A stretch of DNA of 64,000 nucleotides. Origin: Marivibrio halodurans (GTDB lineage Bacteria > Pseudomonadota > Alphaproteobacteria > UBA8366 > Aestuariispiraceae). This document shows, piece by piece, positions 43,529-55,544 of the stretch (position 1 is its first letter; every line of letters starts with the position of its first letter). The notes below the pieces were generated by a model. The model ran no database searches. It saw nothing but the letters and a program-made list of their open reading frames with translations, and was not told the DNA's origin. The stretch lies in the NCBI RefSeq assembly GCF_017963645.1, contig NZ_JAGMWN010000007.1:1-64000 (forward strand). Reading direction: 5' to 3'. Made by a program: the position numbers and the translations under genes.

Positions 43529-44458
43529 ATGGCGAAGTCGGTCATCATCACCTGCGCCGTCACCGGGTCGGTCCATGTGCCGAGCATGAGCCCGCACCTG
43601 CCCGTCACGCCGGAGGAGATCGCGACCCACGCGATCGAGGCGGCGGAAGCCGGCGCGGCGATCCTGCATCTCCATGCGCGCGACCCGGAGGATGGCCGCC
43701 CCTCCCCGGACCCCGAGGTCTTCGGCCGGTTCCTGCCGCGCATCAAGCAGGCGAGCGACGCGGTCGTGAACATCACGACCGGCGGCGGCTCCACCATGAC
43801 GGTGGAGGAACGGATGGCGGCCGCGCTCGCCCATTCGCCGGAGATGTGCTCGCTCAACATGGGCACGATGAATTTCGGCCTGTTCCCCGCCATCGATCGG
43901 ATCGCGCATTTCAAGCACGATTGGGAGAAACCGTTCCTGGAGGCGACGCGCGATTTCGTCTTCAAGAACACCTTCGGCGACATCGAAACCGCGCTCGCGC
44001 GGCTGGGCGGCGATCACGGGGTGCGGTTCGAGTTCGAATGCTATGACGTGGGACATCTCTATACCCTCAAGCATTTCGTCGATCGCGGTCTGATCCGGCC
44101 CCCCTTCTTCGTCCAGTTCGTGCTTGGCGTGCTCGGCGGGATCGGTCCGGACCGGGAGAACCTGGTCTTCATGAAAACGACCGCCGACAAGCTGTTCGGC
44201 GCGGATTACGAGTTCTCGGTGCTTGGCGCGGGACGCCATCAGATGCCGCTCGCCGCGATCGCGCTTTCTCTCGGCGGCAATGTGCGGGTGGGGCTGGAGG
44301 ACAGCCTGACCATCGGACCCGGCCAACTGGCCGAGCGTAACGCCGATCAGGTGCGCCAGGTCCGCAAGATCGCCGAGGGCCTGTCCCTCGATATCGCGAA
44401 GCCGGCCGAGGCCCGCGCGCGTCTCGCGCTGAAGGGCGGCGACCGGGTCGGCTTCTGA
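43529..44458 (+). CDS. beta-keto acid cleavage enzyme (BKACE, DUF849)
   Basis: This 309-residue TIM-barrel zinc enzyme of the BKACE/3-keto-5-aminohexanoate cleavage family has ITCAVTGSVHVPSMSPHLPV, zinc-binding histidines in AAILHLHARDPEDGRPSPD, VVNITTGGGSTMTVEERMAA, MCSLNMGTMNFG and VRVGLEDSLTIGPGQLAERN. Such enzymes condense a beta-keto acid with acetyl-CoA to give acetoacetate and a new acyl-CoA. Substrates vary widely (amino, hydroxy, carnitine-derived). Its neighbours suggest an amino-substituted beta-keto acid. Confidence 0.88.
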   Translation: MAKSVIITCAVTGSVHVPSMSPHLPVTPEEIATHAIEAAEAGAAILHLHARDPEDGRPSPDPEVFGRFLPRIKQASDAVVNITTGGGSTMTVEERMAAALAHSPEMCSLNMGTMNFGLFPAIDRIAHFKHDWEKPFLEATRDFVFKNTFGDIETALARLGGDHGVRFEFECYDVGHLYTLKHFVDRGLIRPPFFVQFVLGVLGGIGPDRENLVFMKTTADKLFGADYEFSVLGAGRHQMPLAAIALSLGGNVRVGLEDSLTIGPGQLAERNADQVRQVRKIAEGLSLDIAKPAEARARLALKGGDRVGF

Positions 44459-44482
44459 GACGCCTTTCGGGTTCGGAGTTGC

Positions 44483-45523
44483 ATGAGCATGAAGGTCTAT
44501 TTCGCCGACGAGCAGTTGCGCCACGAGCCGAGGACGTTCCTCGTCTCCGGCGCCCAGAAACCGAGCCCCGAGCAGTCGGAGCGCGCGCGGCGCCTGCTGG
44601 CCGGCGCGGAGCAGGCCGGTCTCGCCCCGGAGCGGCCGGCCGATCACGGTCTCGGCCCCATCGCGCGGGTTCATACGCCGGAATATATCGATTTCCTCTC
44701 CCGCATCTACGAGCGGTGGCAGCGTATCGAGGGCGCCTCGGAGGAGGTCATTCCGAACATCCATCCCGACCGGCGGGACGGCAGCTATCCGTCTTCCGCC
44801 GTCGGGCAGGCGGGTTATCATCAGGCCGATACGGCCTGCCCGATCGGCCCGCATAGCTGGGACTCGATCTATTGGAGCGCGCAGAGCGCGGCCGAGGCCG
44901 CCGTCGCCGTGCGCGACGGCATGGCGGGCTGGACCTACGCGCTGTGCCGTCCGCCCGGCCATCATGCCTTCAAGGATCTGGCGGGTGGTTTCTGTTTCGT
45001 GAATAATTGCGGCGTGGCCGCCGGCGTGTTGCGGGAAGCGTGCGAGCGGGTCGCGATCCTCGATGTCGATCTCCATGCCGGCAACGGCACGCAAGGCTGC
45101 TTCTATGATCGCGCCGACGTGCTGACCGTCTCGATCCATGCCGATCCGGTGCGCTATTACCCCTTCTTCTGGGGGTTCGCGGACGAACGGGGGGAGGGGC
45201 CCGGCCTCGGCTACAATCTCAACCTGCCGATCCCGCGGGGCACGGGCGACGAGGATTACATGCCCGCGCTGGAGGACGCGATTCGGCGGATAGAGGCCTT
45301 CGCGCCCGACGCGCTCGTGGTCGCGCTCGGCCTCGATGCCTATGTCGGCGATCCCTTCGCGGGCCTCGCCATCACGACGGACGGCTTCGGGCGCATCGCC
45401 GAGCGGATCGGCCGAATGCGCTTGCCCACCGTCCTGGTGCAGGAGGGGGGCTATCTCTCGGACGATCTCGGCCCCAATCTGACGCGTTTCCTGACTGGAT
45501 TCGGGAACGGTCACGGGGCATGA
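44483..45523 (+). CDS. HDAC-like acetylpolyamine amidohydrolase
   Basis: This 346-residue zinc amidohydrolase of the histone deacetylase/acetylpolyamine amidohydrolase family keeps the catalytic site: the His pair in CRPPGHHAFKDLAGGF, zinc ligands in ILDVDLHAGNGTQ and LGLDAYVGDPFAGLA, and the transition-state Tyr in QEGGYLSDDLG. The N-terminal part (MKVYFADEQLRHEPRTFLVS) is typical of bacterial acetylpolyamine amidohydrolases. It should remove an acetyl group from an acetylated amine brought in by the PotABCD-like importer. Confidence 0.9.
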   Translation: MSMKVYFADEQLRHEPRTFLVSGAQKPSPEQSERARRLLAGAEQAGLAPERPADHGLGPIARVHTPEYIDFLSRIYERWQRIEGASEEVIPNIHPDRRDGSYPSSAVGQAGYHQADTACPIGPHSWDSIYWSAQSAAEAAVAVRDGMAGWTYALCRPPGHHAFKDLAGGFCFVNNCGVAAGVLREACERVAILDVDLHAGNGTQGCFYDRADVLTVSIHADPVRYYPFFWGFADERGEGPGLGYNLNLPIPRGTGDEDYMPALEDAIRRIEAFAPDALVVALGLDAYVGDPFAGLAITTDGFGRIAERIGRMRLPTVLVQEGGYLSDDLGPNLTRFLTGFGNGHGA

Positions 45524-45560
45524 CTGTTCCATTCGCAGTAACAAGGAAGGAAACGATCCG

Positions 45561-45905
45561 ATGACCGTGACCCGCCATCATGTCGGCCAGCGCATGAGCC
45601 AGATCGTGGTGCATAACGACACCGTCTATCTCGCCGGGCAGGTGGGGGAGGCGGGCGCCTCCGTCACCAAGCAGACCGAGGATATCCTGGCGCGCATCGA
45701 CACGCTGTTGGCGGAGGTCGGCTCCAACAAGGCGAAGATCCTGCAGGCGGTCATATGGCTCGACGACATGGCGCATTTCGCCGAGATGAACGCCGTCTGG
45801 GATGCCTGGGTGCCGGAGGGCGCGGCGCCCGCGCGCGCCTGCGGGGAAGCCAGGCTGGCGACGCCGGAATATCAGGTGGAGATCATCATCACGGCGGCGG
45901 TCTGA
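45561..45905 (+). CDS. RidA family protein
   Basis: This 114-residue Rid/YjgF protein has HHVGQRMSQIVVHNDTVYLA, GQVGEAGASVTKQTEDILAR, ILQAVIWLDDMAHFAEMNAV and the conserved C-terminal Arg in GAAPARACGEARLATPEYQV. RidA proteins hydrolyse reactive enamine/imine intermediates from PLP enzymes. As the last gene of the catabolic operon, it may detoxify an intermediate of the aminotransferase or act on an enamine of the pathway. Confidence 0.88.
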   Translation: MTVTRHHVGQRMSQIVVHNDTVYLAGQVGEAGASVTKQTEDILARIDTLLAEVGSNKAKILQAVIWLDDMAHFAEMNAVWDAWVPEGAAPARACGEARLATPEYQVEIIITAAV

Positions 45906-45937
45906 CGGGGCGGCGCCGTCCCGTTCCGGGGGCGGCG

Positions 45938-45965
45938 TTGACTTGGGCGACGGTTGCTGTACGTT
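45938..45965 (+). promoter_or_regulatory. putative promoter of the gcv operon
   Basis: TTGACT (45938-45943), 16 bp, then TACGTT (45960-45965), a fair -35 and weak -10 box. It lies 23 bp before the glycine riboswitch, in the right place to drive the gcvTHP mRNA. Confidence 0.4.
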
Positions 45966-45987
45966 TTGTCGCACATAGCCCGTGCCG

Positions 45988-46256
45988 CGCCGTGGGAGAG
46001 CGCGTCTCCGGCCGGATGGATATCCGGCCGGGCCGCCGCCGAAGGAGCAACCGCCCCGGAATCTCTCAGGCAAAGGGACCGCGTCGCGCGAAGGGCATTC
46101 TGGAAAGCGGGGGTCGCCCGCGCGCTCGGCATCGACGGTGCCGGCATGTAAGCGACCTCCCACCGACGGGGTAAGCCCCGCCGGCCCGATGCGTTCTCCA
46201 TGCATCGGCGGTGGCGACGGGTCACACTCTCAGGTTCTCGGGACAGAAGGGGCGTC
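45988..46256 (+). ncRNA. tandem glycine riboswitch
   Basis: Two glycine aptamers precede gcvT. The first has GTGGGAGAG (45992-46000), GCCGAAGGAGCAA with ATCTCTCAGGCAAAGGGACC (46061-46080) and ends with TCTGGAAAGCGGGG. The second has CACCGACGGGGTAAGCC (46161-46177), ACTCTCAGGTTCTCGGGACA (46226-46245) and closes with GAAGGGG. These are the conserved cores of glycine aptamers. Binding of glycine should switch on the cleavage system. The expression platform is the 111 bp that follow, up to gcvT. Confidence 0.92.
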
Positions 46257-46367
46257 CGAACCGGCGGGATAACCGCTGGCGGGGAGGAAGCCGCGCGTGG
46301 AGCAAGGCCCGATCGGCCCGGTTCCGCGCATCTGTCTTGGGACGCGTGAGAGGAGCATGGTCCGCCC

Positions 46368-47537
46368 ATGGCCGAATCTTCATCCGACACCACCGGCATG
46401 TCCGCCGACGGCGATCTTTCGCGGACGCCGCTACATGCGTTGCATCTGGAATTGGGGGCGAAGATGGTCCCCTTCGCCGGCTATGATATGCCGGTGCAAT
46501 ATCCGATGGGCGTGCTGAAGGAACATCAGCATTGCCGTGCGGCGGCGGGGCTGTTCGACGTCTCGCACATGGGGCAGGCATGGCTGGTGGCGGAGGCGGG
46601 CGAGGACCCGGCCGCGCCGCTGGAGATGCTGGTGCCGGCGGAGATCCAGGCGCTGAAGCCCGGCCGTCAGCGCTATACCCAGTTCACGAACGGGGCGGGC
46701 GGCATCCTCGACGATCTGATGGTGACGCGCCCGGTCGGTGAACTCGGCGCGGATCGTCTCTATCTCGTCGTCAACGCGGCCTGCAAGGAGGCCGATTTCG
46801 CCTATATGTCGGAGAAGCTGGCCGGGCGCGCGCGTCTCGAACGGCTGGACGATCGCGCGCTGATCGCGGTCCAGGGGCCGGAAGCGGCGGCCGCCGTCGC
46901 GCATGTCTTCGACGACCGGGATCTGACCACCGCCCCCTTCATGAGCCAGAGCCTGGGCCGCTTCGCGGGGGAGGTCTGCTGGCTTTCCCGGTCGGGCTAT
47001 ACCGGGGAGGACGGGTTCGAGATATCCATGCCCACCGCCATCGCCGAGGAATTGACCCGCGCCCTGCTGGCGGTGGAGGCGGTGGCGCCGATCGGTCTCG
47101 GCGCGCGCGATTCCCTGCGGCTGGAGGCGGGGCTGTGCCTCTATGGCCACGATATCGATACCGGCACGACGCCGGTGGAGGCGGGGCTCGTCTGGTCGAT
47201 CGGTAAGCGCCGTCGCGGGGAGGGCGGTTTCCCCGGCGCGGAAACCATCCAGGCGCAGATCGCCGACGGCGCGCCGCGCCGCCGCGTCGGCATCCGGCCC
47301 GACGGGCGCGCGCCCGCGCGCGAGGGGGTCGAGATTTCGAGCGAATCGGGCGAAGGGATCGGTACGATCACCAGCGGCGGCTTCGGGCCCAGCTTCGGCG
47401 GGCCGGTCGCCATGGGCTATGTCCGGGCCGATCACGCGGAACCGGGCACGGCGGTGCGACTGACCGTCCGCGGCAAGGCGCAGCCGGCGACGGTGGTGGC
47501 CCTGCCCTTCGTGCCGGCGAATTTCTATCGGGGTTAA
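46368..47537 (+). CDS. gcvT: glycine cleavage T-protein (aminomethyltransferase) GcvT
   Basis: This 389-residue T-protein transfers the aminomethyl carbon from lipoyl-GcvH to tetrahydrofolate. Conserved segments are [20 protein letters not shown] with [58 protein letters not shown] and [20 protein letters not shown]. It is the first gene after the glycine riboswitch, with an AGAGGAG ribosome-binding site 12 bp upstream. gcvH follows after 80 bp. Confidence 0.96.
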   Translation: MAESSSDTTGMSADGDLSRTPLHALHLELGAKMVPFAGYDMPVQYPMGVLKEHQHCRAAAGLFDVSHMGQAWLVAEAGEDPAAPLEMLVPAEIQALKPGRQRYTQFTNGAGGILDDLMVTRPVGELGADRLYLVVNAACKEADFAYMSEKLAGRARLERLDDRALIAVQGPEAAAAVAHVFDDRDLTTAPFMSQSLGRFAGEVCWLSRSGYTGEDGFEISMPTAIAEELTRALLAVEAVAPIGLGARDSLRLEAGLCLYGHDIDTGTTPVEAGLVWSIGKRRRGEGGFPGAETIQAQIADGAPRRRVGIRPDGRAPAREGVEISSESGEGIGTITSGGFGPSFGGPVAMGYVRADHAEPGTAVRLTVRGKAQPATVVALPFVPANFYRG

Positions 47538-47617
47538 GGGTGCAAAGAGCGGGGGAGCGGCCGTATCGGGCGGCCGGTCCGACGAGGAACTGCAGGAATC
47601 CAGGGGAGAGCAACGAG

Positions 47618-47995
47618 ATGAGCAAGACCTACTACAGCGAGGATCATGAGTGGATCGAGGTCGAGGGCGATATCGGCACGATCGGCGTGACCAATTTCGC
47701 GCAAGAACAGTTGGGCGATGTCGTCTTCGTCGAACTGCCGGAGGTCGGGGACAGCCTGGACCAGGGCGGGGAAGCCGGCGTGGTCGAATCCGTCAAGGCG
47801 GCCAGCGAGGTCTATGCCCCCGTCAGCGGCGAGGTGACGGAGGTCAATGACGATCTCGCGGACAATCCCGGCATGGTCAATGACGAGCCCGAGGACGGCG
47901 CCTGGTTCTTCAAGCTGAAGCTGTCCGATCCGGCGGAACTCGACGATCTGATGGATGCGGCCGCCTATAAGAAGTTCTGCAAGGATCAGGCCTGA
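47618..47995 (+). CDS. gcvH: glycine cleavage H-protein GcvH
   Basis: This 125-residue lipoyl carrier protein has [33 protein letters not shown] and the lipoylation lysine at residue 60 in [20 protein letters not shown]. It shuttles the aminomethyl group between GcvP, GcvT and lipoamide dehydrogenase. The frame is open upstream, but homology begins at [10 protein letters not shown]. Confidence 0.96.
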   Translation: MSKTYYSEDHEWIEVEGDIGTIGVTNFAQEQLGDVVFVELPEVGDSLDQGGEAGVVESVKAASEVYAPVSGEVTEVNDDLADNPGMVNDEPEDGAWFFKLKLSDPAELDDLMDAAAYKKFCKDQA

Positions 47996-48041
47996 GGCCT
48001 GAAGTCCGGCCGATTTAATCCCGCCGAGGAGAGACGAAACG

Positions 48042-50975
<2,934 letters not shown>

Positions 50976-51012
50976 GCGGGCCTTCCCTCCAGAAGGCGGC
51001 AGGCGGACGGGG

Positions 51013-52002
51013 TCAGGCGCGGCCGCGCAGTCGGGGCAGGCGCCGGGGGCGTGGCGCGCGTGCCGCCGTGGCGGCGGGCGTCTGTCCGCCGTCGGTGGTT
51101 CCGGCCGCCTGGGCGAGCTTGCGTTCGCGATAGAGCATGAAGAGACCGGAGCCGATAATGATCGCGGCCCCGATCCAGGTGCGGGCGTCCGGCACCTCGG
51201 ACCAGAGGATATAGCCGATCAGCGCGCTCCATAGCAGGGCGCCGTATTCCAGCGGCGCCACCTGGGCCACGTCCGCATGGCGGAAGGCGAGCGTCATGGC
51301 ATATTGCGCCACCGCCCCCAGCAGCCCGACGCAAACCATCAGCGCCAGATCGGCGCCGACGGGTGCCTGCCACCCCTCCACCAGCGTCCAGGCGAGGCCG
51401 AAGAGCGAGCCGGTCAGGGTGAAATAGAAGGTGATGCTGGAGGCCGGCTCGCTGGCCGAGAGCTTGCGGATCAGGATCATGGCGAAGGCCATCAGCACCG
51501 CCGCCGCCAGCGCCGCCCAGGCGCCGGCCGAGAAGACGCCGCCGCCCGGATCGACGATCACCAAAACGCCGATGAAGCCGAGGCCGACGGCGGTCCAACG
51601 GCGCGGGCCCACCCGCTCCTTCAGCAGCGGCACGGAAAGCGCGGTCATGAAGATCGGCGCGGCGAACATGATCGCGATGGCATCGGCCAACCGCATCTGG
51701 CTGAAGGCCCAGAAGGCCGCCGCCATGGCCGAGAGGCCGACGAGGCTGCGCAGGAAATGCACGCCCGGCCGGCGTGTGCGGAGGGTATGGAGGCCGCCCG
51801 CCCGCAACACGAAGACGAACACGACCGGCAGGGCGACCGCGCAGCGGAACAGCACGATATGCGAGGTCGGATAGCTGTCGCCCAGCCACTTCACCGTCGC
51901 GTCCATGATGGCGAAGAGGAAGACGCTCGCCATCATCAACGCGACCCCGGTCGCGGCGTCGCGGTCCTCTGGGGCGTGAAGGCTGGAGCCGGAGGGGGGC
52001 AT
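51013..52002 (-). CDS. EamA/DMT family transporter
   Basis: This 329-residue inner-membrane protein has ten hydrophobic helices in two EamA repeats: ALMMASVFLFAIMDATVKWL, FRCAVALPVVFVFVLRAGG, and later SITFYFTLTGSLFGLAWTLV and VAPLEYGALLWSALIGYILW. It is related to RarD/RhaT-type drug/metabolite exporters; substrate unknown. The C-terminal tail is basic. It lies downstream of the CobW gene on the same strand, separated by about 190 bp that hold a 23-bp tandem repeat. Confidence 0.85.
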   Translation of the reverse strand: MPPSGSSLHAPEDRDAATGVALMMASVFLFAIMDATVKWLGDSYPTSHIVLFRCAVALPVVFVFVLRAGGLHTLRTRRPGVHFLRSLVGLSAMAAAFWAFSQMRLADAIAIMFAAPIFMTALSVPLLKERVGPRRWTAVGLGFIGVLVIVDPGGGVFSAGAWAALAAAVLMAFAMILIRKLSASEPASSITFYFTLTGSLFGLAWTLVEGWQAPVGADLALMVCVGLLGAVAQYAMTLAFRHADVAQVAPLEYGALLWSALIGYILWSEVPDARTWIGAAIIIGSGLFMLYRERKLAQAAGTTDGGQTPAATAARAPRPRRLPRLRGRA

Positions 52003-52067
52003 GAAAGGGCTCCGGGAACGGGTTTCCGATTATCCGCTGATAGCGCGTATGGCCCGCGGCCGCCAGG

Positions 52068-52182
52068 GCCAGCGGCCCTGCTTGATATCCGCCAGCGGCC
52101 CTGCTTGATATCCGCCAGCGGCCCTGCTTGATATCCGCCAGCGGCCCGGGTTGGCCCCCGCCAGCGGCCCGGCTTTGGGGTT
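52068..52182. repeat. 23-bp tandem repeat, five units
   Basis: Units starting at 52068, 52091 and 52114 are identical; units at 52137 and 52160 share the first 11 bp (GCCAGCGGCCC) and then diverge. The array lies between the CobW-like gene and the EamA gene. There are no spacers, so it is not CRISPR. It is a small minisatellite, probably of variable copy number. Confidence 0.85.
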
Positions 52183-52190
52183 CGCGCGCC

Positions 52191-53255
52191 CTATCCTTGT
52201 CGCATGAAGGCCGCGAACATCTCCGCGACCGGGGCCTTGTTGATGTCGCGGGTGATGAAGACGAGGCGGGAGCGCTTCTCCTCCTCCGCCGGCCAGGCCG
52301 GCAGCATCGCGGGCGGGTGGAAGACGTGCTGCACACCATGGACGGCGACGGGCCCCTCCACCTCCGCCACGTCGAGGATACCCTTGATCCGCAGCAGATT
52401 GGCGCCGTGTCCGGCGATCAGCGCCTCGACCCATTCGACGAAGCTGTCCCAGCGGATCGTCTCGTCCCACTCGATCACGAAGCTGCGGATGCGGTCGTCG
52501 TGGCGGTTCGGGTCATGGGCGTGGTCATGTCCGTGCCCATGCCCATGCTCGTGCTCATGCCCCCCGGCATAGGCTTCCTCCGCCAGCCAGCGGGCGACAT
52601 CCGGGCTCTTGCTGGTCGGGTCGTAGAGGCCGGCATCGAAAAGCGTGGCCGGATCGGCCACCCCGTTCGCGACGTGCAGGATCGGGGCGGCGGGGTTGAG
52701 GGCGCGCAGCCGCGCCTCCAGGTCTTGCGTCGCGGGTTCCAGATCGGTCTTGGTCAGCAGGATACGGTCGGCGACGGCGGCCTGCTTCACGGCCTCCGGC
52801 TGGGCGTCGAGGGTCGCGGCCCCCGCCACCGCGTCCACCGTCGCGACCACGCCGTCGAGGCGATAGCGCGCGCTGATTACCGGATCGGTCATCAGCGTGT
52901 GCAGGATCGGCGCCGGATCGGCGAGGCCCGTGGTTTCGATCACCAGCCGTTCGAAGGCCGGAATCTCCCCCTTCCAGCGGCGGCGGATGAGGGTTCGCAG
53001 CGTCTCGATCAGATCGCCCCGGATGGTGCAGCACAGACAGCCCGAATCCATGACAACCATATCCTCGGACGCGGTCTCGACCAGCCGGTGGTCGATGCCG
53101 ACGGTGCCGAACTCATTGATGACCACCGCCGTCTCTCCCATCGCCGGGTGGCGGAGAAGATGGTTCAGCACAGTCGTCTTGCCGCTGCCGAGGAAGCCGG
53201 TCAGGACGCTGACGGGTAGCCGTTCCAGGCCGGGGTCGGTGGTTTCGTCTGTCAT
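52191..53255 (-). CDS. CobW/COG0523 family metallochaperone GTPase
   Basis: This 354-residue G3E GTPase has the P-loop LTGFLGSGKTTVLNHLLRHP, the metal-binding MDSGCLCCTIRGDLIETLRT (CxCC), IETTGLADPAPILHTL, the LLTKTD guanine motif and a His-rich loop (HEHEHGHGHGHDHAHD, about residues 233-248) before the C-terminal CobW domain. These features fit a zinc or cobalt chaperone rather than a cobaltochelatase subunit, as no cobalamin chelatase genes adjoin. It diverges from the amidase gene. Confidence 0.88.
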   Translation of the reverse strand: MTDETTDPGLERLPVSVLTGFLGSGKTTVLNHLLRHPAMGETAVVINEFGTVGIDHRLVETASEDMVVMDSGCLCCTIRGDLIETLRTLIRRRWKGEIPAFERLVIETTGLADPAPILHTLMTDPVISARYRLDGVVATVDAVAGAATLDAQPEAVKQAAVADRILLTKTDLEPATQDLEARLRALNPAAPILHVANGVADPATLFDAGLYDPTSKSPDVARWLAEEAYAGGHEHEHGHGHGHDHAHDPNRHDDRIRSFVIEWDETIRWDSFVEWVEALIAGHGANLLRIKGILDVAEVEGPVAVHGVQHVFHPPAMLPAWPAEEEKRSRLVFITRDINKAPVAEMFAAFMRQG

Positions 53256-53345
53256 GATCGGGATTGCCTTGTTCGCGCTTGGCCGGGCCGCCTAAACTTC
53301 CGCCCTTGGAAGATGCGAGAAAACACCAGCACGAGGCCTGCCGCA

Positions 53346-54764
53346 ATGAGCCAGGAACGTTCGAGCGACCCGATCCACTGGACCGCCTGTCAGGCGGTGG
53401 ACGCATTGGCGGACGGCGAGATATCGCCGCATGAGCTGATCGCGGCCGCCTTCGCGCGGATCGAGGCGGTGGACGATGCCGTCAACGCCCTGCCCACCCG
53501 GTGCCGGGACCGCGCGGAGGCGGCCGCGGAGGAAGCGGCCGCGCATGGGCCCCTCCATGGTCTGCCGGTCGCGGTCAAGGACCTGAACGAGGTGGCGGGC
53601 GTGCGCTGCACCTTCGGCAGCCCGATCTATCGGGATTACGTGCCCGAGACCTCCGACATCATGGTGGAGGTGCTGGAGGGGCGCGGTGCCCTTACCATCG
53701 CCAAATCCAACACGCCGGAATTCGGCGCCGGCGCCAATACGTTCAACGAGGTGCTGGGCGTCACCCGCAATCCCTGGAACACGGATCTGACCTGCGGCGG
53801 CAGTTCCGGCGGCTCCGCCGTGGCGCTGGCGACGGGGCAGTGCTGGCTCGCCACCGGCTCCGATCTGGGGGGCAGCCTGCGCACGCCGGCGGGTTATTGC
53901 CAAATTGTGGGAATGCGGCCGTCGCCGGGTACGGTGCCCCGGTCGGATACGGCCTTGCCCTTTGGGACGTTGGCGGTCGAAGGGCCTATGGCGCGCAATG
54001 TGGAGGATGTGGGCCTGATGCTCGACGCCATGGCGGGCCAGCATCCGGGGGACCCGATCAGCCGTCCGCCCAATGTTCCGTCCTTCCGCGATGCCGCGCA
54101 TAATGGGCGCGCGCCCCGGCGGGTCGGGTTTTCGGAGGATCTGGGCATCCTGCCGGTCGATCCCCGCATCCGCGCGGCGACGGCGGCGGGGGTGCGTTAC
54201 TTCGAGGATCTCGGCGCCACAGTGGAAGAAGCGGCCCCGGATTTCACCGGCGCGGCCGAGACCTTCCAGACCCTTCGCGCGGCCGGTTATGTCGCCGGGC
54301 ACCGACGCCATCTGGCGGAACATCGCGACTTGCTGAAGCCGGATGTCATCTGGAATATCGAGAAGGGCATGGCGCTCACCGCCGACGACATCGCGGCGGC
54401 GGAGATCGAGCGGGCGGCGCTTTATCGCCGGTTCCTTGCCTTCTTCGAGACCTACGACCTCTTCTGTTGTCCGGTCTCCATCGTACCGCCCTTCCCGGTC
54501 GAGCAACGCTATGTCGCGGAATGCGACGGCCATCGTTTCGACAATTACGTCGATTGGCTGGCCATGTGCTCCGCCATCACGCTGACCGGGTTGCCGGCGA
54601 TCTCGGTCCCCTGTGGCCGGACGGAGGAAGGGCTGCCCGTCGGCCTGCAACTGGTCGGCCCACCGCATGGGGAGGCCCTGTTGCTCGGCATGGCGAAGCG
54701 GTTCGAGGAGGCGACCGGCCTCGCCGCCACGGTGCCGATCGACCCGCGCCCGCCCGTGGCCTAG
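53346..54764 (+). CDS. amidase (amidase signature family)
   Basis: This 472-residue amidase signature enzyme has the Ser-cisSer-Lys triad: Lys78 in LPVAVKDLNEVAGVRCTFGS, the cis-Ser in TCGGSSGGSAVALATGQ and the nucleophile Ser177 in GSDLGGSLRTPAGYC. It hydrolyses an amide of unknown identity. Two ATGs are available; I use 53346, which has GAGG about 10 bp upstream, over 53313. It converges with the map gene. Confidence 0.9.
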   Translation: MSQERSSDPIHWTACQAVDALADGEISPHELIAAAFARIEAVDDAVNALPTRCRDRAEAAAEEAAAHGPLHGLPVAVKDLNEVAGVRCTFGSPIYRDYVPETSDIMVEVLEGRGALTIAKSNTPEFGAGANTFNEVLGVTRNPWNTDLTCGGSSGGSAVALATGQCWLATGSDLGGSLRTPAGYCQIVGMRPSPGTVPRSDTALPFGTLAVEGPMARNVEDVGLMLDAMAGQHPGDPISRPPNVPSFRDAAHNGRAPRRVGFSEDLGILPVDPRIRAATAAGVRYFEDLGATVEEAAPDFTGAAETFQTLRAAGYVAGHRRHLAEHRDLLKPDVIWNIEKGMALTADDIAAAEIERAALYRRFLAFFETYDLFCCPVSIVPPFPVEQRYVAECDGHRFDNYVDWLAMCSAITLTGLPAISVPCGRTEEGLPVGLQLVGPPHGEALLLGMAKRFEEATGLAATVPIDPRPPVA

Positions 54765-54785
54765 GCGGTCGGGCCGTATCCGCCG

Positions 54786-55544
54786 CTATGCCGCGCCCGG
54801 CAAGGTGACGACGGTCGGGCCGCGCTTGGTCGCGACCATGGTGTGCTCGTACTGGACCGTGGGTGCCCGGGGCTCGGACAGCAGGGTCCAGCCGTCATCG
54901 CCCCGGTCCGCCGCCCATTCGGCGCCGAGCGACAGGAACGGTTCGATCGTGAAGACCAAACCGTCCGCGATGCGCCGCCGTTCCTCCGGCGCGTGCCAGG
55001 TGGGCAGTTCCTTCGGGTCCTCGTGCAGCGAGGTGCCGACGCCATGGCTCGCCAGATTGCGCACCAGGCTATAGCCGCGCTTGTCCGCGAAGGCCTGGAT
55101 CGCGGTGCCGATCGCGCCGAGCGGGCGGTCCGCCGCCACCTGCCGGACCCCGGTCCAGAGCGCCTGCTTGCCGTCGCGGGTCAGCCGCGCGATGCGCGCT
55201 TCCGTCGGCGGCACGGCGAAGGAAGCGCCGGTATCGGCGAAAATGCCGTCCTTCTCCGCCGAGACGTCGATATTGACCAGATCGCCGGCCGCGATCCGCC
55301 GGTCGCCGGGCACGCCATGGGCGATTTCCTCATTGACGCTGATGCAGGTGGCACCGGGGAAGCCATAGCTCAATTCCGGCGCGGAACGCGCGCCCGCCGC
55401 CTCCAGCAGCCGGCGGCCGATCGCGTCCAGCTCCGCCGTGGTCATGCCGGGTTCCAGGGCGCGGCCCATGGCCTGTAGCACATCGGCCACGATGCGGCCG
55501 ATGACCTTCAGGCGCTCGAAGTCGCTCTCGTTCGTCAGCGTCAT
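54786..55544 (-). CDS. map: methionine aminopeptidase type I
   Basis: This 252-residue metallopeptidase removes N-terminal methionine. The pita-bread fold motifs are present: PELSYGFPGATCISVNEEIA with HGVPGDR, DLVNIDVSAEKDGIFADTGA (metal Asp pair), ASHGVGTSLHEDP (His), FTIEPFLSLGA (Glu) and VQYEHTMVATKRG (Glu). The frame is open far upstream, but family homology starts at MTLTNESDFERL. It is divergent from the MaoC gene. The ribosomal-protein neighbours usual for the housekeeping map are absent, so this may be a second copy. Confidence 0.92.
   Translation of the reverse strand: MTLTNESDFERLKVIGRIVADVLQAMGRALEPGMTTAELDAIGRRLLEAAGARSAPELSYGFPGATCISVNEEIAHGVPGDRRIAAGDLVNIDVSAEKDGIFADTGASFAVPPTEARIARLTRDGKQALWTGVRQVAADRPLGAIGTAIQAFADKRGYSLVRNLASHGVGTSLHEDPKELPTWHAPEERRRIADGLVFTIEPFLSLGAEWAADRGDDGWTLLSEPRAPTVQYEHTMVATKRGPTVVTLPGAA

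Noticed and set aside
43391-45544. 717-codon open frame on the minus strand opposite the aminotransferase, BKACE and deacetylase genes
   Set aside because: It is antisense to three genes with complete catalytic motifs; its translation is Arg/Gly/His-rich low-complexity text, the usual shadow frame in GC-rich DNA.
52068-52182. Possible CRISPR array
   Set aside because: Repeats are contiguous with no unique spacers, and no cas genes are present.
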